From IMG/VR virus record IMGVR_UViG_3300025890_000156, positions 1-24,100 of that record: DNA of 24,100 nucleotides. One strand, given 5' to 3'. Source of the stretch: a virus. Shown one piece after another: positions 7,413-16,428 of the stretch (position 1 is the first letter of the stretch; each line of letters opens with the position of its first letter). The translations under genes were made by a program, and so were the position numbers. Under the pieces are notes generated by a model. That model was not told the DNA's origin. It saw nothing but the letters and a program-made list of their open reading frames with translations, and ran no database searches.

Positions 7413-7418
7413 CCTAAA

Positions 7419-7426
7419 CCCTCCTT
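7419..7426 (-). promoter_or_regulatory. Strong ribosome binding site fixing a GTG start
   Basis: The minus strand reads AAGGAGGG here, 6 bases before GTG at 7412-7410. This near-perfect Shine-Dalgarno sequence is the reason for calling the 6354-7412 gene from GTG. Confidence 0.8.
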
Positions 7427-7427
7427 A

Positions 7428-8468
7428 TTAAAAATCGAGTTTTACTTTTACGATAGCTTCTCTTGCAAATGATTTTAATAGAGGCTTACTTAACTTAGCA
7501 ATTGCTAATAATTCGTTAGCATCGTTATATAGTCCAACTTGTGTTATGTAAGATTTAGGATTCTTAAAAAACGTAGGTTGTGTAAACGAACCGTCTGAAG
7601 CAGTAAAGTAAGTCGGGTTACTTGAAAAGTTAAATTTCTTATTACCAACTCTACAAAAATAATGTGTAGAACTTATTACTTCTTCTCTACGAGCTGTAAA
7701 GTAATTTGAAGAACTTATTGCATTAAAGAACTTCACGGTATTCCCGCCGTTAGAATTACTACCTGTTGAAAATCCAAGATGTGTTGTTGCTTGTCCTTTA
7801 AGATAATGTGGATTAAAAACTAACACACCTAAGTCAGGATAAAATAGTCCTACACTACCACTTGCTGTTTCAAGTGCGGCTGTCTTATGTATTGTCGCAG
7901 TACCACCTGAGATAGAACCACTAACAATATTAAAAACTCTTCCACCTTGATTCACCGTAGGGTCTGTAGTAGCACCTGAATCATCTATAAATTTTACCGT
8001 ATTGTTTGAACCGGACATATGTAGTTCCCAATTACCTGGGTCCATCTTTTCACGTAATCTTGCTCTTTGTAAAGCTATAAAATATGCGTGATTAAGAACT
8101 TTACCATCTCCCATAACAAATTTATCTTCGCCTGGTCCTAATAATATGTTAGACATCTGACCATATATCGCCGCAGCTGCTCTATTTCCTGCTATACCTC
8201 TACCGCCTATAGAGCCACTACCATTGAAGTGACCATAAGCTACACTAAACTGAATTTCAGCTGTAGTATCAGTAGCCGGACTTGTTGAATATACATCTAA
8301 GTAATATGCACCTGTCGAGCCTGATTGTGTAGAAGATGAATAAAATGATTGGAGAGTGCCTGAACCACCTGTCCACATACCTGAAGATATAACATCTCTA
8401 ATTCCTGATAGTACATCAGGATTATCAGGGTTATCTGCTTCAGTTTGAAATCTTTCGTAAATTGCCAT
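7428..8468 (-). CDS. Virion structural protein, paralogue of the next gene
   Basis: The 346-residue protein opens MAIYERFQTEADN and is otherwise Ser/Thr/Gly-rich with many SGS-type turns, consistent with an extended beta-rich tail or baseplate component. Residues about 95-145 (RAAAAIYGQMSNILLGPG and the DKFVMGDGK region) are more ordered and helical. The C-terminal 45 residues contain ITQVGLYND and ELLAIAKL, shared with the 6354-7412 product. AGGAGGAA stands 6 bases before ATG at 8468, so the start is secure. It follows the 8488-9168 gene by 19 bases. Proteins of this type recur in marine T4-like structural clusters, usually annotated only as virion structural protein. I cannot assign it to a specific T4 gene product. 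Confidence 0.7.
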   Translation of the reverse strand: MAIYERFQTEADNPDNPDVLSGIRDVISSGMWTGGSGTLQSFYSSSTQSGSTGAYYLDVYSTSPATDTTAEIQFSVAYGHFNGSGSIGGRGIAGNRAAAAIYGQMSNILLGPGEDKFVMGDGKVLNHAYFIALQRARLREKMDPGNWELHMSGSNNTVKFIDDSGATTDPTVNQGGRVFNIVSGSISGGTATIHKTAALETASGSVGLFYPDLGVLVFNPHYLKGQATTHLGFSTGSNSNGGNTVKFFNAISSSNYFTARREEVISSTHYFCRVGNKKFNFSSNPTYFTASDGSFTQPTFFKNPKSYITQVGLYNDANELLAIAKLSKPLLKSFAREAIVKVKLDF

Positions 8469-8487
8469 TAGTCATTCCTCCTATGGT

Positions 8488-9168
8488 CTATGGTAGAAAA
8501 CCTGATGGTGGATTAGCTGCTGAAGCTACACCAAAAGTTCTATTACGATTAACGGTTAAGTTGATTGTAGTAGTCGCTGCGGTTTCATTACCAACAATAG
8601 TTAATTGTGTGGTCTGTGTTCTTGTTAATCTTTTAGGTCTAATCTCTACACTCTTACCAACTACAGAAATGCTGTTTGGTAAATCATCTTCATCTAAGAA
8701 GAAAGGTACCGTTGTACCGCCTGCAGAGACTTGTGCACCTGCTCTAACTCTAAGTCTTGCTACTGATTGATTATGAAGAATAAAAGTATATCCTAAAGTA
8801 TCATCAGACCCGTTTTGTGTACTTGGATTGATTATACTTACGGAATTCAATCTTCTCAAAGTAACTGCACTTTGTGCTACTTCAAGTATAGGCATCGCTT
8901 GAGTTGATTTAGGTAGAGTTACTAACTTATATCGCATTACGTGATTTTCATCAGGAAACGCTTCGAGTAACGGCATATTTTCAATTACCGTCCCATAGTA
9001 ATCACTACCATTAGGATGTGTTACATCCCATAAGCGATAATCTACTTCGTCATCTGCTAAAGCAAATTTTGTTATGTTGAACTGATTCTCACCCTTAGCA
9101 AGAAGTTCTCTACCCTTTTTAGTGAGTACAGCATCAACGGTTATATTTGTATTATTTAAAAATCCCAT
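8488..9168 (-). CDS. Virion structural protein starting MGFLNN
   Basis: The 226-residue product starts MGFLNNTNITVDAVLTKKG, continues with NITKFALADDEVDY and NGSDYYG, then ENMPLLEAFPDE. I associate this N-terminal pattern with a conserved structural protein in tail clusters of marine T4-like phages. The C-terminal half looks beta-sandwich-like: it is poor in helix-forming stretches, and residues 160-215 alternate hydrophobic and Thr/Asn residues in an Ig-like way, ending at PPSGFLP. The start is supported by AGGAG 8 bases upstream. It follows the giant gene after a 76-base gap, the third-largest gap in the window. Its location suggests a baseplate or tail-tip protein, but the specific role is unknown. 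Confidence 0.7.
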   Translation of the reverse strand: MGFLNNTNITVDAVLTKKGRELLAKGENQFNITKFALADDEVDYRLWDVTHPNGSDYYGTVIENMPLLEAFPDENHVMRYKLVTLPKSTQAMPILEVAQSAVTLRRLNSVSIINPSTQNGSDDTLGYTFILHNQSVARLRVRAGAQVSAGGTTVPFFLDEDDLPNSISVVGKSVEIRPKRLTRTQTTQLTIVGNETAATTTINLTVNRNRTFGVASAANPPSGFLP

Positions 9169-9244
9169 CTTAAAGCTCCTAAGATAATATGAAATTATAG
9201 ACTATTCTTCTATATTAAATATTGGTTTATTAAGTTTTTATTCA
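9169..9244 (-). other. Intergenic gap with a small hairpin and a TATAAT
   Basis: On the minus strand this gap has a 6-bp inverted repeat, TATAGA and TCTATA separated by 7 bases, lying upstream of the AGGAG ribosome binding site. A TATAAT at 9199-9194 overlaps the hairpin, but no -35-like element stands at the right distance. It may hold a secondary promoter or an RNA processing site for the three downstream virion genes. The evidence is weak. Confidence 0.25.
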
Positions 9245-12200
9245 TTATTCGATGTCAAGTTTCGAATCTCCTGGCTCTTTTGTTATGATTCTTGTCGGTG
9301 AAGTTAATTTTACTATTACAGGTTCGAGCTTATCTGTTGTAGTAAGTTTAGTATTTTTTACTCCTTCAAAAAATAATCTTCTCATAGCAGTAGATGAGTC
9401 CGCAGGAACATTTACTTCTGCTGGTTCATAAGAAAAACTTGATGGCATATGCATCGATGCACTTAACCAACCAAATTTTCCACTACCACTATAAAATAAA
9501 TTAATTTTACTTCGTTTTGGATTTAAACGAGAACTTGAGTAAAATGCTTGTAAAGGTTGTTGGTCTTTAAATGCGTCTCCAAAAGTAACAGACGCGCTTA
9601 CATAGTCTCCTGGAGTACCTTGTACTTCGTATATAGAATGTTCAAAGTTTTCTAATCTACTCTGTGATAGTACTCCTTGATAATATGTTGATTCGCCTCG
9701 AATCACTAAAGCACTTGAACTCGGGTCATTCGTATAAAATTGTATTGCTTGATTTATGTCATCAAAACTTGTATCAGTAGACGGTGCGTATGGTTGACCA
9801 AACATTTTGTAGTCAGCAGATTCACTATACTCGTTATCCATCTTAATAGTTTTACTATAAAATCTTTCAGTAAATGTTGGTCGTTTTCCTAAAACTTCTT
9901 TACTACGTTCAAGTAAATTAGGTTCTATTAAAATACCGAATCTTGCATTAGCACGTGCTGGAAGTAATTTCTTTAATTGTGGAAATATACTTTGGTCGTA
10001 TGTTTTTAGTAATTTTAGATACTGCCAAAAGTTAAAAGGTGCATTATATTTTTGCCAATATTTATCTTGTGCTAATGATAAACCACGATATGTTTCTTTA
10101 TTAGAATCACGAGCGTCACCAAGATAGTTATCAAAATTTATATTAGCTAATGATTCAATTATATCTTGATTTATTGCATCTGATGGTGAAAAATATATGC
10201 CAACTCTATTACTATCATTCGGTGCGAAATCATATCTACCTCGACCAATCGGAACTTCAGATTGTAATTCAATATATCTACCATCACTACCACTTACAAA
10301 TTTAAACTCAGGTCTGATTTCATCATTTTCTACACGCATCTTGTTAGAAGACACTTTTGATGGACCTAAATTAGGTATTAAACTTTTTGTTCTATCTACT
10401 ACATCGTGAAAAGAATTTCTTGTAAATCCGTTAGCTGTAGCGTTTACTAAATCAGTTGTTTTAGCAGAGACATCTGCTATACTCGTGTCGGAACTTAAAT
10501 CTTTATTATCATCAAAAGAATATCTTGTTGCGATAGATTCATATGAAGACGAAATACTATTACCATCATATGCTTTTGGATTGCTAACGTGATTATCAAA
10601 CGAGCCTGTATTTAATACTTCTGTCCAAACACGATATTCCATTAATGAACCTGAAAATCTTTGTACGGTTCGACCTCCAAAATTTAATGAACCTGTTGCA
10701 GCACCACTAAATGTTCCATCACCACCTATAGAAGCTGTAGCATTAGCATCCCAAGACGCATTATAAGATTGTGATGCGGCATTCGCACCATTAACATTTA
10801 AAGTAGTAGATGATACATATTGAAATCTGTCGATACCCGCATCATATTTCTTTACAACTAAATTATAGTTTACGTTACTTGTCAAAGATGCACTTGCAGG
10901 ACTTCTACGAATCATAGCACTATAAAATTCATTATCGTAAATAGGCATATCAGAAGACGAAACAACTTTGTATTTGTTAGCGCCTGAACCTGATATAAAA
11001 AATAATAGACTACCGATATTATCAGCACCACCATTATCTTTCATTATTACACCCATTTGATTGTTACCTTTTTCCCAAATAAATTGGTCTTGACTAAATG
11101 GTGCTTTAAATCTAAACTCAAACGTATCAGGTGATTGTGATTTATTCTCAGCATTTATTCTGTTCTCTGAAACAAACGATACTTTTTGACTACCATCAAA
11201 CCCAAGAGCTTTAGTGAATTTTCTATCAACAGCATAATTAATAGAACTTGGAGTATCAGGTCCGCCATATTCACGAACTCTTAAAATTGAACTCGGTATA
11301 CCATAACAATTAATTAAACCTTTTAATGCTCTTACGGTACCTTTTGTTTTTAAAAAGTACGGCATATTAGAAATCAATCTTGACCATATCTCTCGTGAAA
11401 TATCTTGTTCAGTTCTTTCTATTTCTTCAAATGTTCCTACAGAACCACTTGCTCGTTGACCTAAAATATAATTAGGTAAATCGATTAAATCTTTACCATC
11501 GTGTAAACTCCATCCAAGACTTTTAGCTACAGAATAGTATAATTGTTTTGAAAGACCTTCAGTTACACTTTCTCTTCTATCATTAATCTTACCCATATGT
11601 TTTGTAAACAACCAAATCTTATCAAAGAAGTGACCGGTCATTTTCATAAAATCTAAGTATGCTTGATTATCTTGTGTATTTAAAAACTCAGGTGTATTGT
11701 TTATTAAATAATTTCCGTTTTTAGTATCATATAAAGAAGAACTTGTTATTTGTCTATCATACCAATTTACTGCTACTGATTCTGAAATAGAATATAACAC
11801 ATAAGGATTATTTCCACTGCCATTACCACTTTTCTTTGGCCACGAATTATCATAAAATTGACCCATTGAAGATGTAGCGTTTGAACTTGATTGAAAGTAC
11901 ATATAAGATTCGAAACCATCAAAACTATTTTTAACATCACGTATTCTATTATGCCAAACATCACTTTCTTTTCTGTTTGTATCATAAGATGCTTGAGTCA
12001 ATGAAGCAGCACTCGCAGATTCAACATTATAAGTTTCTATTAAATTTAATTTATGTTTAAAGTTACTGATTCTTTTTTCCGCAGAAGAAAAATGTACAAA
12101 TTCTTCAAATCCTTTAGAATATTCTACGTTTAGTTCAGCGTTATCTAAAGAGCCTGATAAAACTTTATCTTGTAACGCTTCTTTAATAAAATCATTTGAA

Positions 12201-15200
12201 GTCAGTATATCATCTTCTTTTTTGAAAGTAGTAGGTCTTGCTCTAACAGGACCATCTGTATCTTCAAGTTTAGGACTTAATAAAACCGTACCATTTATTG
12301 GTTGTGGAACATAATCAATTAAGTCTATAGAATCTTCATATGGCTCTAACATTTCTTTTACAATTTTCACACCATCAAATTCAGATACATCACTTTGTAA
12401 TGGTTCATATAATTTATAAACTATACCATGTGGATAATCTACTTCACTTATAGTGTCTATTTTAAAATTTGTTGTAAGATATTTTTGTCCTCGTACTTCT
12501 AAATATGTTCTTAATTCTTCATCATCATTTACACGATAACGTATTTCAAAATTGTTAAAAGCTTTTGTTACATCTCCTGGAAGTCCTTGTCTTGTTACTG
12601 AAGTTCTTCCTGTATTAGAAGGCGTTTGTAATGCACCAACTTGTTGCCCTACTTCATCAAAACTCTTATCAAGTTTTACAATATCAGTTCCTTCTACATT
12701 TACTATATTACCAATATAATCAGCATATAAATTTTGTTGTGAAGTTTGTCCTGGTTTTTCAAATCTTAAATCAAAATCATCAACCCATACGATACCTTGA
12801 GAAGAATTTCCTAATACACCGCCTACACGATGACCTTCAACTACAAGTTCCATAGGCTCGTTTAATAAAATATTATTCGGTATTAATGCTTTACCTTCAG
12901 CAGATTTCCAAACATTAGAAGTCTCATTTAGTACAGAGTTTTCATCATCAGTTCCTACTAAATCTGCGTATCCATAAGTTACAGAAGCAGGTGAATCTCC
13001 TTGAAATTCCCAAGTAGCATCAGGACCATTCCATTTCCATTTACCTGAAGGCGAAAGTGTGCCGTCTCGTAACGGGTCATTACTAACTGAAAAGTCACAA
13101 TTACCACCATCGATATTAGGAGCTCCAAAACTTCTTAACATACTGATAGTCGGCTGTTGTAATGTATTTTGAAGAGACTCTTTAGTTCTTATGTTATGAG
13201 GTCTACCTTGGATTATATTTCGATTTTGGTTTGATGTTCCTACTTCAACGAATGATGTAGAATAGACAGGCCAAGGTATTACAGCACCTATCTCTGAATT
13301 TTCTATGTTATCTTTTGCTGTTTGTATAGGATTTTCGCCTACATCTTCTTGAGGAGAATCAGCTGAATCACCTTCACTAATTTGTCCATAGTTATTTGCA
13401 TATGGATTAGCACATCCATATTTTACATATAAATCTTTAACACCTACTCCTGGATACGCATCAGATATAGGCTTAGGGTATCCTGGTAAAAACGATGTTA
13501 TAGAACTACCCACAGAATTTTCTGTAGCAAACACTTGGTCTCCTGAAATACCTATTACTTTATCTGCGCTTTCATCACCAAATATTGCATCGTAAGAACC
13601 TAAGTTACCCATCCAAACAGGAAAATAATCTTCATCAGTTCTGTATTGGTCTAATATACCTGAACCACCTTCTGCTTTTGCTCTTTCGGGTGGACCTGTA
13701 GTACTCAATAGCCAATGTCTTGGCCCAGCACCACTTTCTCCATTATCTTCCATTACAGAATGTCTAAACTCATCCATATTTCCTATAGATGCGTCACCTT
13801 GAACTTCTTTTGACCAAGTTTCAATTTCCTGTACTCCTCTATAAGATTTGTCATTTGAACCTATCTCCATTATACAACCCTGTTCTTGGTCGTCTATAGC
13901 ACCTTTTTCTTTTAAGAAATCTCTGTAGTCTTGATTAAATGTTACAAATACTAATAAAACTTTTTTCTTACCACCGCCATCGTTACCCGGCTTATCATAA
14001 AATGTTATATCTTTTATCCTACCAAAATCTTTCATTAATGCAATAGCACCTGGATTGTCTTGGTTTACTGCACTACTTATTTTATTATTTTGAGTTTTCG
14101 CTACTTGTACAGAACTATCTCCTAATGTATGAACGCTTTCTTGCTTCATATTAGAAAAGAGTGTCATTATTCCATAAGAATAATTTACTTGACTTTCAGA
14201 ACCTCCAAGTTTTGTTTGCCAAATATGATAGTCACCTAAAGTTTCATCATATTTCATAAAAAAAGTAGAGTAGCTTCCGTTAAATTCAACCCACGGACTA
14301 TGCGTACTCTGAAAAAACTCTTGATGTCTAATTCTAAATACTACATCAAAATCACTCGGTGATGCAAGAACTGATTGTTGATATATACAAGAGCCTTCTA
14401 AAAATTCAGTTGCATAACTTTGAAAGTTTAATGCTCGAGCGTCATTACATCCTGCTATGTTTGGAGGATTTTTAGGTGTCCAAGTTACTCCTCGCCAAAT
14501 CCACGTTGTTTCAGGTGCACCTGAACCCGGGTCTTCTATTCCTACTTTTCGTATGCCTAAAGGTAAAGTATTATCAGTACCATCAGATAAATTATATTTA
14601 TCGTAATTAGGTTCCCATACATATAATCCACTTTGTATAGAACTAACAAACCATTGTTTTCCAGGTGACAAATCATCTTCACCTATACCATCTACTAATT
14701 GTGTTGAAGGCATAGCTTCTGCTGGTTCTGCTAAATAACCCTCAGGCGCATTTAATGGTGAATCATTTAATTGTTCATCTGAACCAGGTAGATGATATCC
14801 CGCCGGCGGTTCAATTGGTCTTGGTTCACCTATTCCGAATCCTGTAGCATATTTAATTCTTATAGTAGCGCCTTTATTTATATTAGAACTCTTTTGATAA
14901 AATTTCAAGAAAAATAAATCTTCACCTGGTGTAACACCAAAGTTTGAAATAGAAGGTAATGAAGTAGTAATAACTAATGGTCTATGTATACTCGCACCTG
15001 CGGGCCATAAAGAATCATTTCTATATATAGCATTTGTATCAACAAACTTTATACAAGAACCACCATTACGACCTTCATTTTGTACCCACTTAGCGTGACT
15101 ACCTACAGCAGCTGTTCCGTAATGTTCATCTAACGTACTTTGAAAAGGTATAATACCATCTGACCAAGCTTCTACGGTAATAGCATCTGTGTGTAACTCT

Positions 15201-16114
15201 GTATCATAAACACCTGATGGAGATAAAGGATTAAGCGCATCATCAAATACTATCGTATCACCGCCCGGGTTAGTTAAAATATTTCGGTCTGTAATTAATG
15301 TAGTCTCTACTTCACCAATAACATAAGCATTTTTTATTCGTATAGAAGCACCATCCATTAAATCTTTAAAATAAAATTGACCACCATCCTCTAAAATTAT
15401 ATGAGAAGCCGTAGGGTCGTCATCAACGGGCGGGTGGCCTGTACCCGCATTAAATCCTGCATTAGCAGTTGAAGACATATTAGGATTAAATGGATTATAA
15501 AATCTTAATTTAGGTTCTTCATTTCTTTTTAATCTATAATCTTCATCAATTACAACATTTTTAAAAGCAAACGCCCTATCGTATAAGTCGTCTTTATAAA
15601 CTTCGTCATTTATATTTCTCGCACGTATTCTAATTTCATCACTATTAGAACTTATTTCAGATACTTCATAGTTCATCTTTAAAGGTTGTAATTCAACTTG
15701 AGTGCCTGTATCTTGTCCAGGAGCTCCTGAGTAATATTCACCTTTAGGATTTATAAAGTATGGACCATCATATATTTCACCTGCTTGTTGTTGTTTTGTA
15801 TTGACTAAAACTATTTTATCACTACCTGCTAATGTTCTGAAAAATTCATACTTAAAATTAAATCTTCCTGATACAAAACCCATTTCTCTTATATCAATTC
15901 CAGGCTTTACAATTACTCTATCACCTTCTGTTGTAGGTTCAAGTTCTTTTGTTAAAATTACTCTATCGGTTGAAGGTTCTATTATAGATAATAAAGCGTA
16001 ATCTCTATCTTCACCATTACCATAAACACCGCCTTCATACTTTCGTGTACCGGGAGTAAATGTACCGCCGGCTTTTAATAAAATCTTATCTCTATCTGAT
16101 AGTTTACTTGACAT
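9245..16114 (-). CDS. Giant virion structural protein (2289 residues) with a LamG-like region
   Basis: This single frame takes up more than a quarter of the window. Residues 1-550 are beta-rich and acidic with many Gly/Asn/Pro turns. At about 554-579 is a cysteine-bounded unit beginning GCNDARALN and ending EGSCIY, the pattern of a repeat common in secreted Bacteroidetes-type and phage proteins. A degenerate copy, GCANPYANNYG, lies near 900. Residues about 1500-1620 are helical and include SNMPYFLKTKGT and GLINCYGIPSS, a block I associate with large marine phage structural proteins. About 1640-1845 looks like a LamG/concanavalin-type sandwich (ALGFDGSQKVSF, closing with SGSLMEYRVWTE). The C-terminus is again beta-rich. 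The start overlaps the previous stop as TAATG. Its size and place between the gp6-type wedge gene and smaller virion genes suggest a long tail-fibre or baseplate-associated protein, perhaps glycan-binding. No T4 equivalent is evident. Confidence 0.75.
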   Translation of the reverse strand: MSSKLSDRDKILLKAGGTFTPGTRKYEGGVYGNGEDRDYALLSIIEPSTDRVILTKELEPTTEGDRVIVKPGIDIREMGFVSGRFNFKYEFFRTLAGSDKIVLVNTKQQQAGEIYDGPYFINPKGEYYSGAPGQDTGTQVELQPLKMNYEVSEISSNSDEIRIRARNINDEVYKDDLYDRAFAFKNVVIDEDYRLKRNEEPKLRFYNPFNPNMSSTANAGFNAGTGHPPVDDDPTASHIILEDGGQFYFKDLMDGASIRIKNAYVIGEVETTLITDRNILTNPGGDTIVFDDALNPLSPSGVYDTELHTDAITVEAWSDGIIPFQSTLDEHYGTAAVGSHAKWVQNEGRNGGSCIKFVDTNAIYRNDSLWPAGASIHRPLVITTSLPSISNFGVTPGEDLFFLKFYQKSSNINKGATIRIKYATGFGIGEPRPIEPPAGYHLPGSDEQLNDSPLNAPEGYLAEPAEAMPSTQLVDGIGEDDLSPGKQWFVSSIQSGLYVWEPNYDKYNLSDGTDNTLPLGIRKVGIEDPGSGAPETTWIWRGVTWTPKNPPNIAGCNDARALNFQSYATEFLEGSCIYQQSVLASPSDFDVVFRIRHQEFFQSTHSPWVEFNGSYSTFFMKYDETLGDYHIWQTKLGGSESQVNYSYGIMTLFSNMKQESVHTLGDSSVQVAKTQNNKISSAVNQDNPGAIALMKDFGRIKDITFYDKPGNDGGGKKKVLLVFVTFNQDYRDFLKEKGAIDDQEQGCIMEIGSNDKSYRGVQEIETWSKEVQGDASIGNMDEFRHSVMEDNGESGAGPRHWLLSTTGPPERAKAEGGSGILDQYRTDEDYFPVWMGNLGSYDAIFGDESADKVIGISGDQVFATENSVGSSITSFLPGYPKPISDAYPGVGVKDLYVKYGCANPYANNYGQISEGDSADSPQEDVGENPIQTAKDNIENSEIGAVIPWPVYSTSFVEVGTSNQNRNIIQGRPHNIRTKESLQNTLQQPTISMLRSFGAPNIDGGNCDFSVSNDPLRDGTLSPSGKWKWNGPDATWEFQGDSPASVTYGYADLVGTDDENSVLNETSNVWKSAEGKALIPNNILLNEPMELVVEGHRVGGVLGNSSQGIVWVDDFDLRFEKPGQTSQQNLYADYIGNIVNVEGTDIVKLDKSFDEVGQQVGALQTPSNTGRTSVTRQGLPGDVTKAFNNFEIRYRVNDDEELRTYLEVRGQKYLTTNFKIDTISEVDYPHGIVYKLYEPLQSDVSEFDGVKIVKEMLEPYEDSIDLIDYVPQPINGTVLLSPKLEDTDGPVRARPTTFKKEDDILTSNDFIKEALQDKVLSGSLDNAELNVEYSKGFEEFVHFSSAEKRISNFKHKLNLIETYNVESASAASLTQASYDTNRKESDVWHNRIRDVKNSFDGFESYMYFQSSSNATSSMGQFYDNSWPKKSGNGSGNNPYVLYSISESVAVNWYDRQITSSSLYDTKNGNYLINNTPEFLNTQDNQAYLDFMKMTGHFFDKIWLFTKHMGKINDRRESVTEGLSKQLYYSVAKSLGWSLHDGKDLIDLPNYILGQRASGSVGTFEEIERTEQDISREIWSRLISNMPYFLKTKGTVRALKGLINCYGIPSSILRVREYGGPDTPSSINYAVDRKFTKALGFDGSQKVSFVSENRINAENKSQSPDTFEFRFKAPFSQDQFIWEKGNNQMGVIMKDNGGADNIGSLLFFISGSGANKYKVVSSSDMPIYDNEFYSAMIRRSPASASLTSNVNYNLVVKKYDAGIDRFQYVSSTTLNVNGANAASQSYNASWDANATASIGGDGTFSGAATGSLNFGGRTVQRFSGSLMEYRVWTEVLNTGSFDNHVSNPKAYDGNSISSSYESIATRYSFDDNKDLSSDTSIADVSAKTTDLVNATANGFTRNSFHDVVDRTKSLIPNLGPSKVSSNKMRVENDEIRPEFKFVSGSDGRYIELQSEVPIGRGRYDFAPNDSNRVGIYFSPSDAINQDIIESLANINFDNYLGDARDSNKETYRGLSLAQDKYWQKYNAPFNFWQYLKLLKTYDQSIFPQLKKLLPARANARFGILIEPNLLERSKEVLGKRPTFTERFYSKTIKMDNEYSESADYKMFGQPYAPSTDTSFDDINQAIQFYTNDPSSSALVIRGESTYYQGVLSQSRLENFEHSIYEVQGTPGDYVSASVTFGDAFKDQQPLQAFYSSSRLNPKRSKINLFYSGSGKFGWLSASMHMPSSFSYEPAEVNVPADSSTAMRRLFFEGVKNTKLTTTDKLEPVIVKLTSPTRIITKEPGDSKLDIE

Positions 16115-16428
16115 TATAACTCTTCAAATTCTCTGTTAATTATTTCGTTTAATTTTTCACCACGTACTAACTTAGTTTGTTTTCTTGAAAGTTTTACCCA
16201 GGTAGTAGGACTATTGTCCGCAGCACCCGTTTCAGGATTCTCATAACTCTGAATAGGGGCTGTAGGAATATTATTTAATCTCATAACTTGATTATTATCG
16301 TCTAAAGAAGAAGATGCTTCAAACTCAGCAATAGAAAGTTGTCTCTCTTCTTCATATTCACGGATGTTTTCAAGTTTTAAATTTTGAAAATATTCGTTGT
16401 TTTCAAGTTGTTCTTTTGTATAAGGCAT
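16114..16428 (-). CDS. Small conserved-looking virion-cluster protein, function unknown
   Basis: The 104-residue protein is charged and probably helical at both ends: LENNEYFQNLKLENIREYEEE at the N-terminus and KLVRGEKLNEIINREFEEL at the C-terminus. A polar, proline-containing centre (IPTAPIQSYENPETG) joins them. It has no signal peptide, membrane segment or recognisable domain. Both junctions are TAATG overlaps, so it is translationally locked between the DNRLRE-like protein and the giant structural protein. That arrangement suggests an adaptor or assembly partner for one of them, which is only inference. Confidence 0.6.
   Translation of the reverse strand: MPYTKEQLENNEYFQNLKLENIREYEEERQLSIAEFEASSSLDDNNQVMRLNNIPTAPIQSYENPETGAADNSPTTWVKLSRKQTKLVRGEKLNEIINREFEEL

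Noticed and set aside
8462-8770. 102-codon open frame on the plus strand starting MPLVIPPMV
   Set aside because: It is antisense to two well-supported structural genes, and the CTCC near its start is the complement of the minus-strand ribosome binding site.
11773-11985. 70-codon minus-strand frame inside the giant gene
   Set aside because: It is an out-of-frame shadow of the 9245-16114 gene with no ribosome binding site and no recognisable domain.
14875-14882. Exact T4-type late promoter TATAAATA on the minus strand
   Set aside because: It lies deep inside the giant structural gene with no gene start downstream for over 5 kb; a chance match is likely in such AT-rich DNA.
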